Below, in pieces: positions 50,624-57,914 of a stretch of 64,000 nt of DNA. Origin of the DNA: Seminavis robusta (lineage: Eukaryota > Bacillariophyta > Bacillariophyceae > Naviculales > Naviculaceae); contig CAICTM010000353.1 of NCBI GenBank assembly GCA_903772945.1, positions 1 to 64,000 of the forward strand, in the 5' to 3' direction. The notes under the pieces were generated by a model. That model saw only the letters and a list, made by a program, of their open reading frames with translations. It ran no database searches and was not told where the DNA came from. Within the stretch, counting starts at the first letter, position 1. Each line of letters opens with the position of its first letter. The position numbers were made by a program, and so were the translations under genes.

Positions 50624-50995
50624 ATGTTCATCGTAACTAGTTTGTGTGCCACTCTCACGGACTATGTGACAATGGTGATTTTTATGCGGCAGGAATTTGT
50701 CACTGAAGCGTTCATCGGTTACAGCCACAGATACCGCTACTTGCAGCTATGCTGCCTGATCGATCAAGATGAAGAGGTTGACATCAGGAGCTGGCTTCCA
50801 AACTACAATGTGCACGAGCTTGGTGATGACACCACGGAACTCGACCAACCTGTGTCTATTGAATGTTGTATGCTAATCTGCATGGCTGACTGTGATCTAC
50901 TGCAAACCAAGAATCTCAAGAATACGAGGCTTCGCCTTTGCGAAAGACTGGGTGTGTCGATCCCAGCGGCATCGGCGGTCGTCGAGTCTGAATGA
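50624..50995 (+). CDS. Unknown small protein in the Rep block
   Basis: 123 residues from ATG 50624. The first 30 residues are hydrophobic (IVTSLCATLTDYVTMVIFM) and could be a membrane anchor. The middle has several Cys (LQLCCLIDQDEE, IECCMLICMADCDLL). No family is recognised. The frame is supported mainly by the TATA box and its place between RusA and Rep-like genes. Confidence 0.4.
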   Translation: MFIVTSLCATLTDYVTMVIFMRQEFVTEAFIGYSHRYRYLQLCCLIDQDEEVDIRSWLPNYNVHELGDDTTELDQPVSIECCMLICMADCDLLQTKNLKNTRLRLCERLGVSIPAASAVVESE

Positions 50996-51092
50996 GAGGG
51001 GCGTTGGTTGGTGTGGTAATCAGAGCATGTTTGTGTCACTTTTCAATTCTTTCATAAAAAAACAAGATTGTGATTGCAAAGAAGATTTTAGA

Positions 51093-51542
51093 ATGCAGGC
51101 AACGACAAAGCAGTATACTTTCTGTCTTTTCTTCAACTACGGTGATGGTTGGACGAAGGAGAAAGCAGAAAAGAGGCGGGAGGATGCTCTTGTCTACCTT
51201 AAAGCGCTCTTTGAAAATAAAGCAAGATTTAGTTGCATTGCAAAAGATGAGAGCAAGACTACTTCTTGTTTGTTGCTGAGGGGATACATGAATCTTAATT
51301 CGCCTTGTTCCCGAGCTTACGCAAAACGACTACTGGGAAAATTCAGCAGTTGCAAGCCTTCTTACTTCGGCGACATGGTGAGCTTGTGTCGCATGGTGCA
51401 CATAGACAAGGACTTGACAGTCACAGGAAGGCTTCCTTACGTTGGAAACAATTCCATAAAAAAGTTAAAACCATTTGCTACAGACCCTAAGTTTGTCATA
51501 AAAATCATGCTTGACTCTATGGACTCTATGGAAAAAAAATGA
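51093..51542 (+). CDS. Small Rep-like protein
   Basis: 149 residues from ATG 51093 (MQATTKQYTFC). The layout resembles the N-terminal nuclease domain of CRESS-type Rep proteins: a first strand (QYTFCLFFNYGDG), a helix, then a strand in the place of motif II (LLLRGYMNLNSPCSRAYAKRLL), where Rep proteins have the HLQGYI-type motif followed by a basic helix. No helicase domain follows. It may be a small relative of the large Rep at 52081. The assignment is weak and rests on pattern only. Confidence 0.4.
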   Translation: MQATTKQYTFCLFFNYGDGWTKEKAEKRREDALVYLKALFENKARFSCIAKDESKTTSCLLLRGYMNLNSPCSRAYAKRLLGKFSSCKPSYFGDMVSLCRMVHIDKDLTVTGRLPYVGNNSIKKLKPFATDPKFVIKIMLDSMDSMEKK

Positions 51543-51586
51543 CTTTGAAGACAAGAAGAATACGGGGGATGTTAAACCGGAGCAGA

Positions 51587-51892
51587 TTAATTCTTAGTTT
51601 CTAACGTTAACTTCTTGCGCCTACTGGAAGCTTTAGCATCAGCTTGGCGACGTCTAGACAGAATCCTCTCAGAAAGGAGTGAGTATGGGATGTGTTTTCC
51701 TGCTAAGAGGGCTTGATCATAACCTTCGCGAGGGCACAAAGTCATGATTAAACGGCTACGGGATTCCGGTGAGAGGTTGCGCATCTTCTCATGGCTCCCT
51801 TTGTACCTAATAGGGTTCGTTTGAGAGATCGAGCCGTCGATGTATTTGAGCATTGTCGATGCATCGTTATAGTGGAAGGATGGATTTATCAT
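51587..51892 (-). CDS. Small basic protein of unknown function in the Rep block
   Basis: 101 residues from ATG 51892 on the minus strand, convergent with the small Rep-like gene. The C-terminus is strongly basic (LSRRRQADAKASSRRKKL), suggesting nucleic-acid binding. No family is recognised. Confidence 0.4.
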   Translation of the reverse strand: MINPSFHYNDASTMLKYIDGSISQTNPIRYKGSHEKMRNLSPESRSRLIMTLCPREGYDQALLAGKHIPYSLLSERILSRRRQADAKASSRRKKLTLETKN

Positions 51893-51968
51893 TCTTAGTT
51901 TGAGAGGAAGAAAGTGAAAAAAATGAGACTAATCTGGCAAGGTGGGGTTTGAGGACGGGTACGAGTAC

Positions 51969-52013
51969 ACACCCGGCGCGGGGTTGGCAGCATGGAACAC
52001 CCGGCGCGGGTGT
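51969..52013. repeat. Repeated GC-rich hairpin upstream of Rep
   Basis: ACACCCGGCGCGGG occurs at 51969-51982 and 51997-52010. The second copy continues to ACACCCGGCGCGGGTGT (51997-52013), a 7-bp stem with a 3-base loop. The pair lies 68-112 bases before the Rep start, where a Rep-binding origin could be expected. Confidence 0.6.
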
Positions 52014-52080
52014 CACAATGGATAGGAGGAAAGATGGAATACTAGTACGTCTTAAGTTGTTTGGCTCATAAATTTTAAAA

Positions 52081-53901
52081 ATGGAGAATGTAACCGCAGA
52101 AACAAGGGACGGTTTCGACGAGAAAGTCGACGGTTTGGTTGACACCGACGAGGAAGTCGATCGTGACGTTGATCGTGACGTTGATCGTGACGTCGATTCC
52201 CGTTTAGAAGAAGTCGCGGGTCCCGAGTTAGAAACTGGCGTATTGGATTCTTTCCAGAATGACTTAGAAGGGGTTGTTGAAGCTGGCGATGCAGCACGAA
52301 TTGATGACGAGGAAGAACAAGTTACTATTAATACTGAAGACGGAAAGGTCATCGCTAAGAACCCTAAAAAGAGGGAGCAATTCCAGCATATCGCTTTGAC
52401 ACTCTGGGATACTTCCGACGAACACCGTTTGGAACTTAGCAGAATGAAGACACGTTATAAATGGATTGGAGTTGCCGAAGGAAAGGAGAAATGTCCTGAA
52501 TCGGGTAGATGGCATTTACACGTGTACATACAGACTCATTGGAGGAAGAGGAAGAGGATTACGGATATAAGGAAGTGGTTTGAGGCGACAGAAGCCGAAG
52601 TGCAATGGCCTGGAGGAGTATGGGTAGGAAAGGTCCAGTGTAAAAGGGAGTACTTTGCCTACTTAAAGAAGGACGGAGACTGGAATAAAACTGGAGATAT
52701 ATTTACAGATGACAATCGCAAGGGGGCACGCAATGATCACCATGACCTTCGATATTATGCTATCCAGGAAGAAGGGATTCATTCACTTAAGGAATTAAGG
52801 AGGCGGTTTCCCAACCAAATGTCCAGGTCCGAGACTTTTGCGAGACAGCTAATCAACGATATCACACCGATACGCCCTCCGGAAGCCATTGCCGTTGAAT
52901 ACCTTTGGCAGAAAGAGCTGAGATGTAAACTCGCACAACCAGACAATGGCCGCGAGATCATCACGATCCACAGCTCGCAAACTCGTCAGGGGAAATCGGT
53001 CATGATGGATCACCTTGAATACGAGTACAACGAGCGCGAAGAGGGATCCTGTTTGATTATGGCGGATGGCAAGGCAAATGATATGAAGAATACTATCAAG
53101 GACTTCAGACATACCTTGAAATTATTGATAATCGACATCTCCAAGGCAAAGGAGACAAGGGGAAATCCCGATCAATACCGGATTGGAATGTTTCAAATGC
53201 TTGAACAGATCAAGAACGGGCGGTTCTTTTCCGGCAAGGGCATGCTGACCGAGATTGTTCGATTCACACACAAGGTTAAAATAGTGGTGTGCAGAAATGA
53301 TATGCATAAGCCTGGGATGCTATACGGGGAGGAGAGAGAGGCATACATGACCATGAACCGAAACACATGGGAATGGGTGTCTCCTAGGAATCTAAGGACG
53401 CGGTGGAACGCTTTAAATCCTGATGATCAAGTTCTCATCGACGACGAGGACTACGACGACGAGGGTTGGTTTGTTGAGTATAATGGCAAAAAGAAAATCG
53501 ATCACGGAAAATGGTTTAAAGGGAGGACTGTCGAAAAACAACTGGAAGAGGAGGAGAGGGTACGGGAAAGGAAGGTTATCAACGACGCCAGGCGTTTGGT
53601 TTACCTGAAGAAAAAGTATACACGGTTGAGGATCGCTGCATGGATCTGGCAAAGGCTTAAACCTGTCGAAGAGGAGGAGGAGGAAGAGGAGGAGGAGGAG
53701 GTTGAACCTGAACAGATTGAAGCTGCAGAGGAAGAAATGGAAATGGTTGAGGTACTCCGGTCTGTCAACAGAGTTAGGGTTAACGTCCTACGGTCTAATC
53801 ACAAGAAGGGGCAGCGCATACTGAAAAGAAAAAGAGCATTGATGGAGGAGGATGCTGCATTCAACGACAACAAGAGGAGGTATGACAGCCATAATTACTA
53901 G
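52081..53901 (+). CDS. CRESS-DNA-type Rep protein (HUH nuclease plus superfamily 3 helicase)
   Basis: Open frame of 606 residues from ATG 52081; it looks whole. After an acidic N-terminus with DVDR repeats, the nuclease domain shows motif I (HIALTLWDTS, near 105), motif II with HLH at 145-147 (WHLHVYIQ), and motif III (YFAYLKKDGDW). The helicase domain has a Walker A-like HSSQTRQGKS (Lys about 305), a Walker B strand LKLLIIDISKA and motif C KIVVCRND. A poly-Glu tract and a basic C-terminus follow. Such proteins nick an origin and unwind DNA for rolling-circle replication in CRESS-DNA viruses, including diatom bacilladnaviruses, and in related plasmids. In this setting it is an endogenous, integrated copy. 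At 606 residues it is longer than most viral Reps (300-450). Confidence 0.85.
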   Translation: MENVTAETRDGFDEKVDGLVDTDEEVDRDVDRDVDRDVDSRLEEVAGPELETGVLDSFQNDLEGVVEAGDAARIDDEEEQVTINTEDGKVIAKNPKKREQFQHIALTLWDTSDEHRLELSRMKTRYKWIGVAEGKEKCPESGRWHLHVYIQTHWRKRKRITDIRKWFEATEAEVQWPGGVWVGKVQCKREYFAYLKKDGDWNKTGDIFTDDNRKGARNDHHDLRYYAIQEEGIHSLKELRRRFPNQMSRSETFARQLINDITPIRPPEAIAVEYLWQKELRCKLAQPDNGREIITIHSSQTRQGKSVMMDHLEYEYNEREEGSCLIMADGKANDMKNTIKDFRHTLKLLIIDISKAKETRGNPDQYRIGMFQMLEQIKNGRFFSGKGMLTEIVRFTHKVKIVVCRNDMHKPGMLYGEEREAYMTMNRNTWEWVSPRNLRTRWNALNPDDQVLIDDEDYDDEGWFVEYNGKKKIDHGKWFKGRTVEKQLEEEERVRERKVINDARRLVYLKKKYTRLRIAAWIWQRLKPVEEEEEEEEEEEVEPEQIEAAEEEMEMVEVLRSVNRVRVNVLRSNHKKGQRILKRKRALMEEDAAFNDNKRRYDSHNY

Positions 53902-53911
53902 GAAAGATTAG

Positions 53912-54211
53912 CTAGGCTTTGAAGGTTCCATATTCCACGGCATTTTGCTCAATCTCTTGTTCATCTTTAAACTGTTTCCACAGACATTCTAGGCAATCGT
54001 CTGGAACTGGTCGTATATCCAACTCAGATGGCAGGGAGGCGAATTCATCATTCAAAATCAATAGACCTTTGATGTATGGGTTCCCCCTGAGGGAAATTCT
54101 CCTGACATAGATGAGGTAATCCATGGTACCTTCATGCCAAATTCGACTCATGAACGCGTCTTGGTCAACGCTGGTGACGTTTGATGGGGAAAAAAATGTT
54201 AAGGCTATCAT
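53912..54211 (-). CDS. Second small Rep-like protein, weak call
   Basis: 99 residues on the minus strand, ending 11 bases after the Rep stop. It starts MIALTFFSPSN, which recalls Rep motif I, and has a strand-turn-strand RGNPYIKGLLILNDEF resembling the region of motif II. No helicase. It may be a small relative of Rep or an unrelated protein; the evidence is thin. Confidence 0.35.
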   Translation of the reverse strand: MIALTFFSPSNVTSVDQDAFMSRIWHEGTMDYLIYVRRISLRGNPYIKGLLILNDEFASLPSELDIRPVPDDCLECLWKQFKDEQEIEQNAVEYGTFKA

Positions 54212-54244
54212 CGGTTTGCTTTTATGAGCAATAGCACTAGGCGA

Positions 54245-54381
54245 ACTAGGCGGCGCACAGCGAGAGGACTAGGCGGCGCACAGCGAGAGGACTAGGCGGC
54301 GCACAGCGAGAGGATTAGGCGGCGCACAGCGAGAGGACTAGGCGGCGCACAGCGAGAGGACTAGCTAGGCACAGCAATAGG
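54245..54381. repeat. 23-bp direct-repeat array (minisatellite)
   Basis: The unit ACTAGGCGGCGCACAGCGAG plus AGG occurs five times in tandem (54245-54359) with at most one base change, followed by a decayed sixth copy. It lies in the gap beyond the second small Rep-like gene. Such spaced identical units resemble the iterons bound by replication initiators, although simple slippage would also make them. Confidence 0.85.
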
Positions 54382-54542
54382 ATCACATCGGGGTTTGCAG
54401 TTTGTACCCGCTCATGCGCCGCGGGGGCTGGAGTTTGGAAGGGGGAGAACGACATGCTCTAAAAGTTGGCTCAGTTTGTTACAGGGACCTGGTTTGGAAC
54501 AGAGGTTAAATCATGGAGCAGCCAACTTTTGAGCAGTCGGAG

Positions 54543-54603
54543 GATCCTGTTCCAAACATTTACTATGGAAAAACAGTACAATCGGGTGTTTTGGAACAGG
54601 ATC
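54543..54603. repeat. 14-bp perfect inverted repeat
   Basis: GATCCTGTTCCAAA at 54543-54556 and its exact complement at 54590-54603, with a 33-base loop. A shorter inverted pair (AGTTGGCT / AGCCAACT) lies just to its left, and GTTTGGAACAG occurs a third time near 54491. The 85-codon frame that covers this area is probably not a gene. Confidence 0.7.
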
Positions 54604-54805
54604 AGAGGTCTGCGTAATATTGATGCTTCGCTTGCAGACCTCTTATACGCACATTTGATCGGATTGTCCGTGAGTATGGGAGGGGGGACTGGGAGGGTTG
54701 GAGTTGGCAGCATGTTTTTCTAGCTAGCTAGTGAGCCGGTCGAAGACTCGGAGCCGGTCGAAGACTCGGAGTATCATGTTCCGTGAGCTTACATCTTCCA
54801 AATAG

Positions 54806-55204
54806 ATGGCAATGGATCATCTCTTGACTATCTACATTAGGACCAAGATTTTTTGGGGCAATGACGATGTGGCTAAAGATGGGACGGTTCGATTGACACG
54901 ACGGGAACTTTCGAAATTAGCTGATGAACTAGGCATTGGAGAGAGTGAAGTCGATGAAACGTTAATTTCATTGAAGTGTAAGGGGGAGATTAAAGGCTAT
55001 GGCAGCAATTACAAGGTTACAATCAAGGAGGGGATTACCCAACCGGAGCTGCTGGTGGTGACTGGAGAGAAGAAACCTCAGGGTCAGAAGTCCTACGAGA
55101 AAGTCACTAAATACGTCGAGAAAACGAAGAAAGGTGCAGGTAGTCGGAAATTTAAGGAGTTTTTAGCTTCCAAACCGATGGATAAGTACGTAAAGAAAAC
55201 TTGA
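54806..55204 (+). CDS. Winged-helix-like small basic protein
   Basis: 132 residues from ATG 54806. Residues about 28-65 (RLTRRELSKLADELGIGESEVDETLISL followed by KGEIKGYGSNYKV) have the helix-turn-helix plus wing layout of a winged-helix DNA-binding domain. The C-terminal half is Lys-rich (KSYEKVTKYVEKTKKGAGS). Its stop abuts the stop of the convergent recombinase part at 55205 with no spacer, showing how compact the block is. It could be a transcription or replication regulator of the element. Confidence 0.5.
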   Translation: MAMDHLLTIYIRTKIFWGNDDVAKDGTVRLTRRELSKLADELGIGESEVDETLISLKCKGEIKGYGSNYKVTIKEGITQPELLVVTGEKKPQGQKSYEKVTKYVEKTKKGAGSRKFKEFLASKPMDKYVKKT

Positions 55205-56668
55205 TCAAGATCGATTCTTCTTTAGGACCTTGCGAATGTCGTCGGGGGTGTTAGCTGGTAGAACCAGCGATTTCTCGTACTCCTTCCATTTCGGGTCCTT
55301 CATTGCCCTTTCCAGATTCGATATGGTGATAGTTTTGCAATCCTGAACAGACGCATTCAGTCGAAGGGTTTCGAGTGCTTCACAGACGCGTTTCTCAGCT
55401 TCTCTTGCGATGCCACGGATGTCGGCTTTGTTCCAGTATTCAGATGAGTTTTGCTTCAACGGACAGGAATCGGCGTGAAGCAGCACCACCCTTACGGCGT
55501 TTCTGATGGTGTTCAACTTACTGCCCAAGGCTTTCTTCTTGTTGGAATCGAATTCCTCCCAGGAGGGACTTCTCTTGTCCAATTCATAACCGGCTGGGTA
55601 ATTGTCGTAGAAGAAGCCTATGGTCGCTTCAGTCAGGGATACAGGCGCGCCTTCTGAAGGACCTGACCGAGAGAACCTGAGGAGGGCTTTCGGGAGGGTT
55701 GGTGCAGGTGCTGGTGTTTGCGCTCCTATGAGATTTTCCTCGAGTCTCCGTACCGACTTCTGAATGTTGAACAAGCGGTCCACAATGAAGGAACTGGTGA
55801 TTTTGCTTTCGACGTTGAAGGCGCTGCGGATGTCATTGACCTTATGCTCGAGGCTTTGGAGTCTCATGTGATTTGCTTGGGCTATCGATGCTAATGCGTT
55901 GAAGTGATCGGTAAAGCATCGTGTGTCCATTAGGATGCCACGGCCACCGGGGTCACCTCCATACAACGGAAACGTTCCAATCGGGAGGCCGGGGGCATTT
56001 CGAGATAGGAAGGCTCTGCGGGCTTCACCGACCCAGTTACTGAATATGAGATCCCTGTCGTTTCCAACGGCTTTCTCCAATGCCTGGTTGACACGCGAAA
56101 GAAACAGGTTATCCCGGACAGAAGAGCAAGAGTAATCCTCGGGAATACCGTCAGTTGACAACCCTTCAACCAGTTTCGAAAAGGGATGCGACTGCAGGAT
56201 ATCTACGAACTGATCACACCGTAGGAGTAAGGTCATCACCAACAATTCCCTAACCTTGGGGTGCCAGCGTCCGTCTGCATCATCTTCAAAGATGACATCG
56301 GTTAACCTTCTCAAGGCATCGGGGTCTGTGTCGATATCATCAAACGTCGGAGGTTGACCTCCTACGGTTGTCTCACCGATCTTTGTCACCCACCTGCTCA
56401 GTGCCTTTCCACCTTGACGCAATAACTCAGCTGACCCAAAAATGTAGTCAAAAATCGTATGGATGCTTTTCGATTTGAGGCCGCTTCGGAATATAGGGGC
56501 GTATCCTCCCAAAGAAGGGGATTCTACCATCGCCTGATTTGAACCTCTCCTGTTGGAATGAGAGCCGAGCTCCTCGTTTATCTCGTCGGCTAAGCCTTCA
56601 AAGGTGTTGCGGATGCTTTTGAAGAACTTTGTCCACTGCTGCCTTGGAGACTCCGCTGTCAGATTCAC
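55205..56668 (-). CDS. Tyrosine recombinase, C-terminal part
   Basis: 487 codons on the minus strand. Early in it is a tyrosine-recombinase box II (GSHSNRRGSNQ, His-x-x-Arg), then YAPIFRSGLKSKSIHTIFDYIFGS, whose Tyr is a candidate nucleophile, and RQGGKALSRW. This order matches the large recombinases found in many copies in diatom and oomycete genomes. The rest is helical with a coiled-coil-like region and no known domain (LASIAQANHMRLQSLEHKV). The N-terminal part of a recombinase lies in the adjoining frame 56598-57524. Whether they are expressed together cannot be told from the sequence. Confidence 0.65.
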   Translation of the reverse strand: MNLTAESPRQQWTKFFKSIRNTFEGLADEINEELGSHSNRRGSNQAMVESPSLGGYAPIFRSGLKSKSIHTIFDYIFGSAELLRQGGKALSRWVTKIGETTVGGQPPTFDDIDTDPDALRRLTDVIFEDDADGRWHPKVRELLVMTLLLRCDQFVDILQSHPFSKLVEGLSTDGIPEDYSCSSVRDNLFLSRVNQALEKAVGNDRDLIFSNWVGEARRAFLSRNAPGLPIGTFPLYGGDPGGRGILMDTRCFTDHFNALASIAQANHMRLQSLEHKVNDIRSAFNVESKITSSFIVDRLFNIQKSVRRLEENLIGAQTPAPAPTLPKALLRFSRSGPSEGAPVSLTEATIGFFYDNYPAGYELDKRSPSWEEFDSNKKKALGSKLNTIRNAVRVVLLHADSCPLKQNSSEYWNKADIRGIAREAEKRVCEALETLRLNASVQDCKTITISNLERAMKDPKWKEYEKSLVLPANTPDDIRKVLKKNRS

Positions 56669-57524
56669 CTGACTTCTTTGTCCTTAAGGCAGCATTGGAG
56701 AAAAGCTGGAGGACATACTCGTCAGAGCAACCATTCACGACGATTAAATGGATCAGGCTGAAATAGAAGTCTTCCAAGATGCCGTCGCGGTGAGGATAGA
56801 TTGGAAGGGTTTGGAAGGGGCCATTCTTTTGACGTTGCAGTTCAACAGCAAGGACATGGTACTTGTAGACCAGCTCGTTCATTTCGATTGCTGTTACCCC
56901 TTTCGATTTGATCAAAGAAACTTCACTGCCGCGGCCGGTGCAATGATAACTTGTATTTTGCAAGTGCCAGAATTGGGCTAACTCCCGGGATCCTGACCAG
57001 ATACACGCGGTTGCCATGGCTTCACGATCCTGACGGGTGCTAGACACTTCTTGGGTTTTAGGGTTGCCTTTGGCTCGATCGGATTCCCTGTACAACCCTA
57101 TAAGCTTCGCACGGAGTTTCTCATGCGGCGTTTTCTGGAAGACAGGGATAGGATCTTCGTTCCTGAATTTGTTGGTAAAGAAAACCTTCACGGAGGAGAA
57201 GAATCCGTCTGCAGTATTTTTGGCCAGGCGATCTCGTTTAGGATTACAGGCTTGCATAGCATGGCGTCCAAGATAGGTAACAAAGCGAGATATCATATCG
57301 TCCCAGAAACCAAACGCGTCTTTCTTTGAGGCCCTGAGGGGGATCCCCAGATAGGGAATATTTTTGGCTTCAACGGGGTCGATTCCAATCTGTTTGCAGT
57401 ACCCTTTCAGGAAGTAGTTGAAATGATTGAGAGCTTTCCTTTGCTTGTCAGCGGCAGAGCCTAAGAGGCCATCGTCGATAGCGTGAGCGTAGAAGGCTGG
57501 TTCCTCATCATCAGAATCCGACAT
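56598..57524 (-). CDS. Tyrosine recombinase, N-terminal part
   Basis: From ATG 57524 (MSDSDDEEPAFYA), 308 codons. Residues about 20-100 form a helical core-binding domain (KQRKALNHFNYFLKGYC, WDDMISRFVTYLGRHA). The catalytic domain starts near 180, with the first conserved Arg probably in YHCTGRGSEVSLIKSKGV, the place of the box I Arg. A fragment of another copy is at 49838-50020. The enzyme class inserts and excises circular DNA, which suits an element that also carries Rep and RusA. Confidence 0.65.
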   Translation of the reverse strand: MSDSDDEEPAFYAHAIDDGLLGSAADKQRKALNHFNYFLKGYCKQIGIDPVEAKNIPYLGIPLRASKKDAFGFWDDMISRFVTYLGRHAMQACNPKRDRLAKNTADGFFSSVKVFFTNKFRNEDPIPVFQKTPHEKLRAKLIGLYRESDRAKGNPKTQEVSSTRQDREAMATACIWSGSRELAQFWHLQNTSYHCTGRGSEVSLIKSKGVTAIEMNELVYKYHVLAVELQRQKNGPFQTLPIYPHRDGILEDFYFSLIHLIVVNGCSDEYVLQLFSNAALRTKKSGESDSGVSKAAVDKVLQKHPQHL

Positions 57525-57914
57525 GGTGGGGGTGGCGATGTTGTTGTTGGCTTGGCGGGATGTTGTTTGTTGTTGTGGCAAGGATCGTCTATTGCAATTT
57601 AGGCGTCTGACTTCACCGGTACGTAAGACTTCGTGGAAGAGTCAACCGTGACAGAATGAGAACCGTAACCCTAATAAGTGCTCTAATTACCCGATCGATT
57701 ATCGATCACGGTTGGATGCCAGCAAGTGCCAGCACGAACCAGATATTGCTAGCGAGCGTCGGGTACAGTACTGTACGATAACGGTACGAACGAAGAACGA
57801 AGCATTGTTGCACTGGAGGAGAGGACCTGGCAAAGATCGTCTGCAACTGGCAAAGTATTCGTCCTCGTGGAGAATTCTCTTGCCCGTCCTCCATTTCTCC
57901 ATTTGATAACCCCA
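57525..57914. other. Spacer between the recombinase and the C11-like gene
   Basis: 390 bp. It carries both promoters (recombinase leftward, C11-like gene rightward). No further gene. Short ACGGTACG-type palindromic motifs occur at about 57765-57790. Confidence 0.5.

Larger units (their letters stand above)
50207..57524. mobile_element. Integrated virus- or plasmid-like replicon (Rep, RusA, recombinase), fossil
   Basis: About 7.3 kb of tightly packed frames on both strands with replication and integration functions: RusA resolvase, CRESS-type Rep, small Rep-like proteins, a winged-helix protein and a tyrosine recombinase in two parts. Spacers hold hairpins and iteron-like repeats. No capsid gene was recognised. 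The Rep looks whole; other parts look damaged, with a few breaks overall. Fragments of related copies at 47588-47642 and 49838-50020 show that the family has been here more than once. The open Rep suggests a not very old insertion. The outer limits are not known. Confidence 0.6.

Noticed and set aside
54466-54723. 85-codon frame in the replicon
   Set aside because: It is largely made of the inverted-repeat region and has no domain; the hairpin explains the sequence better.
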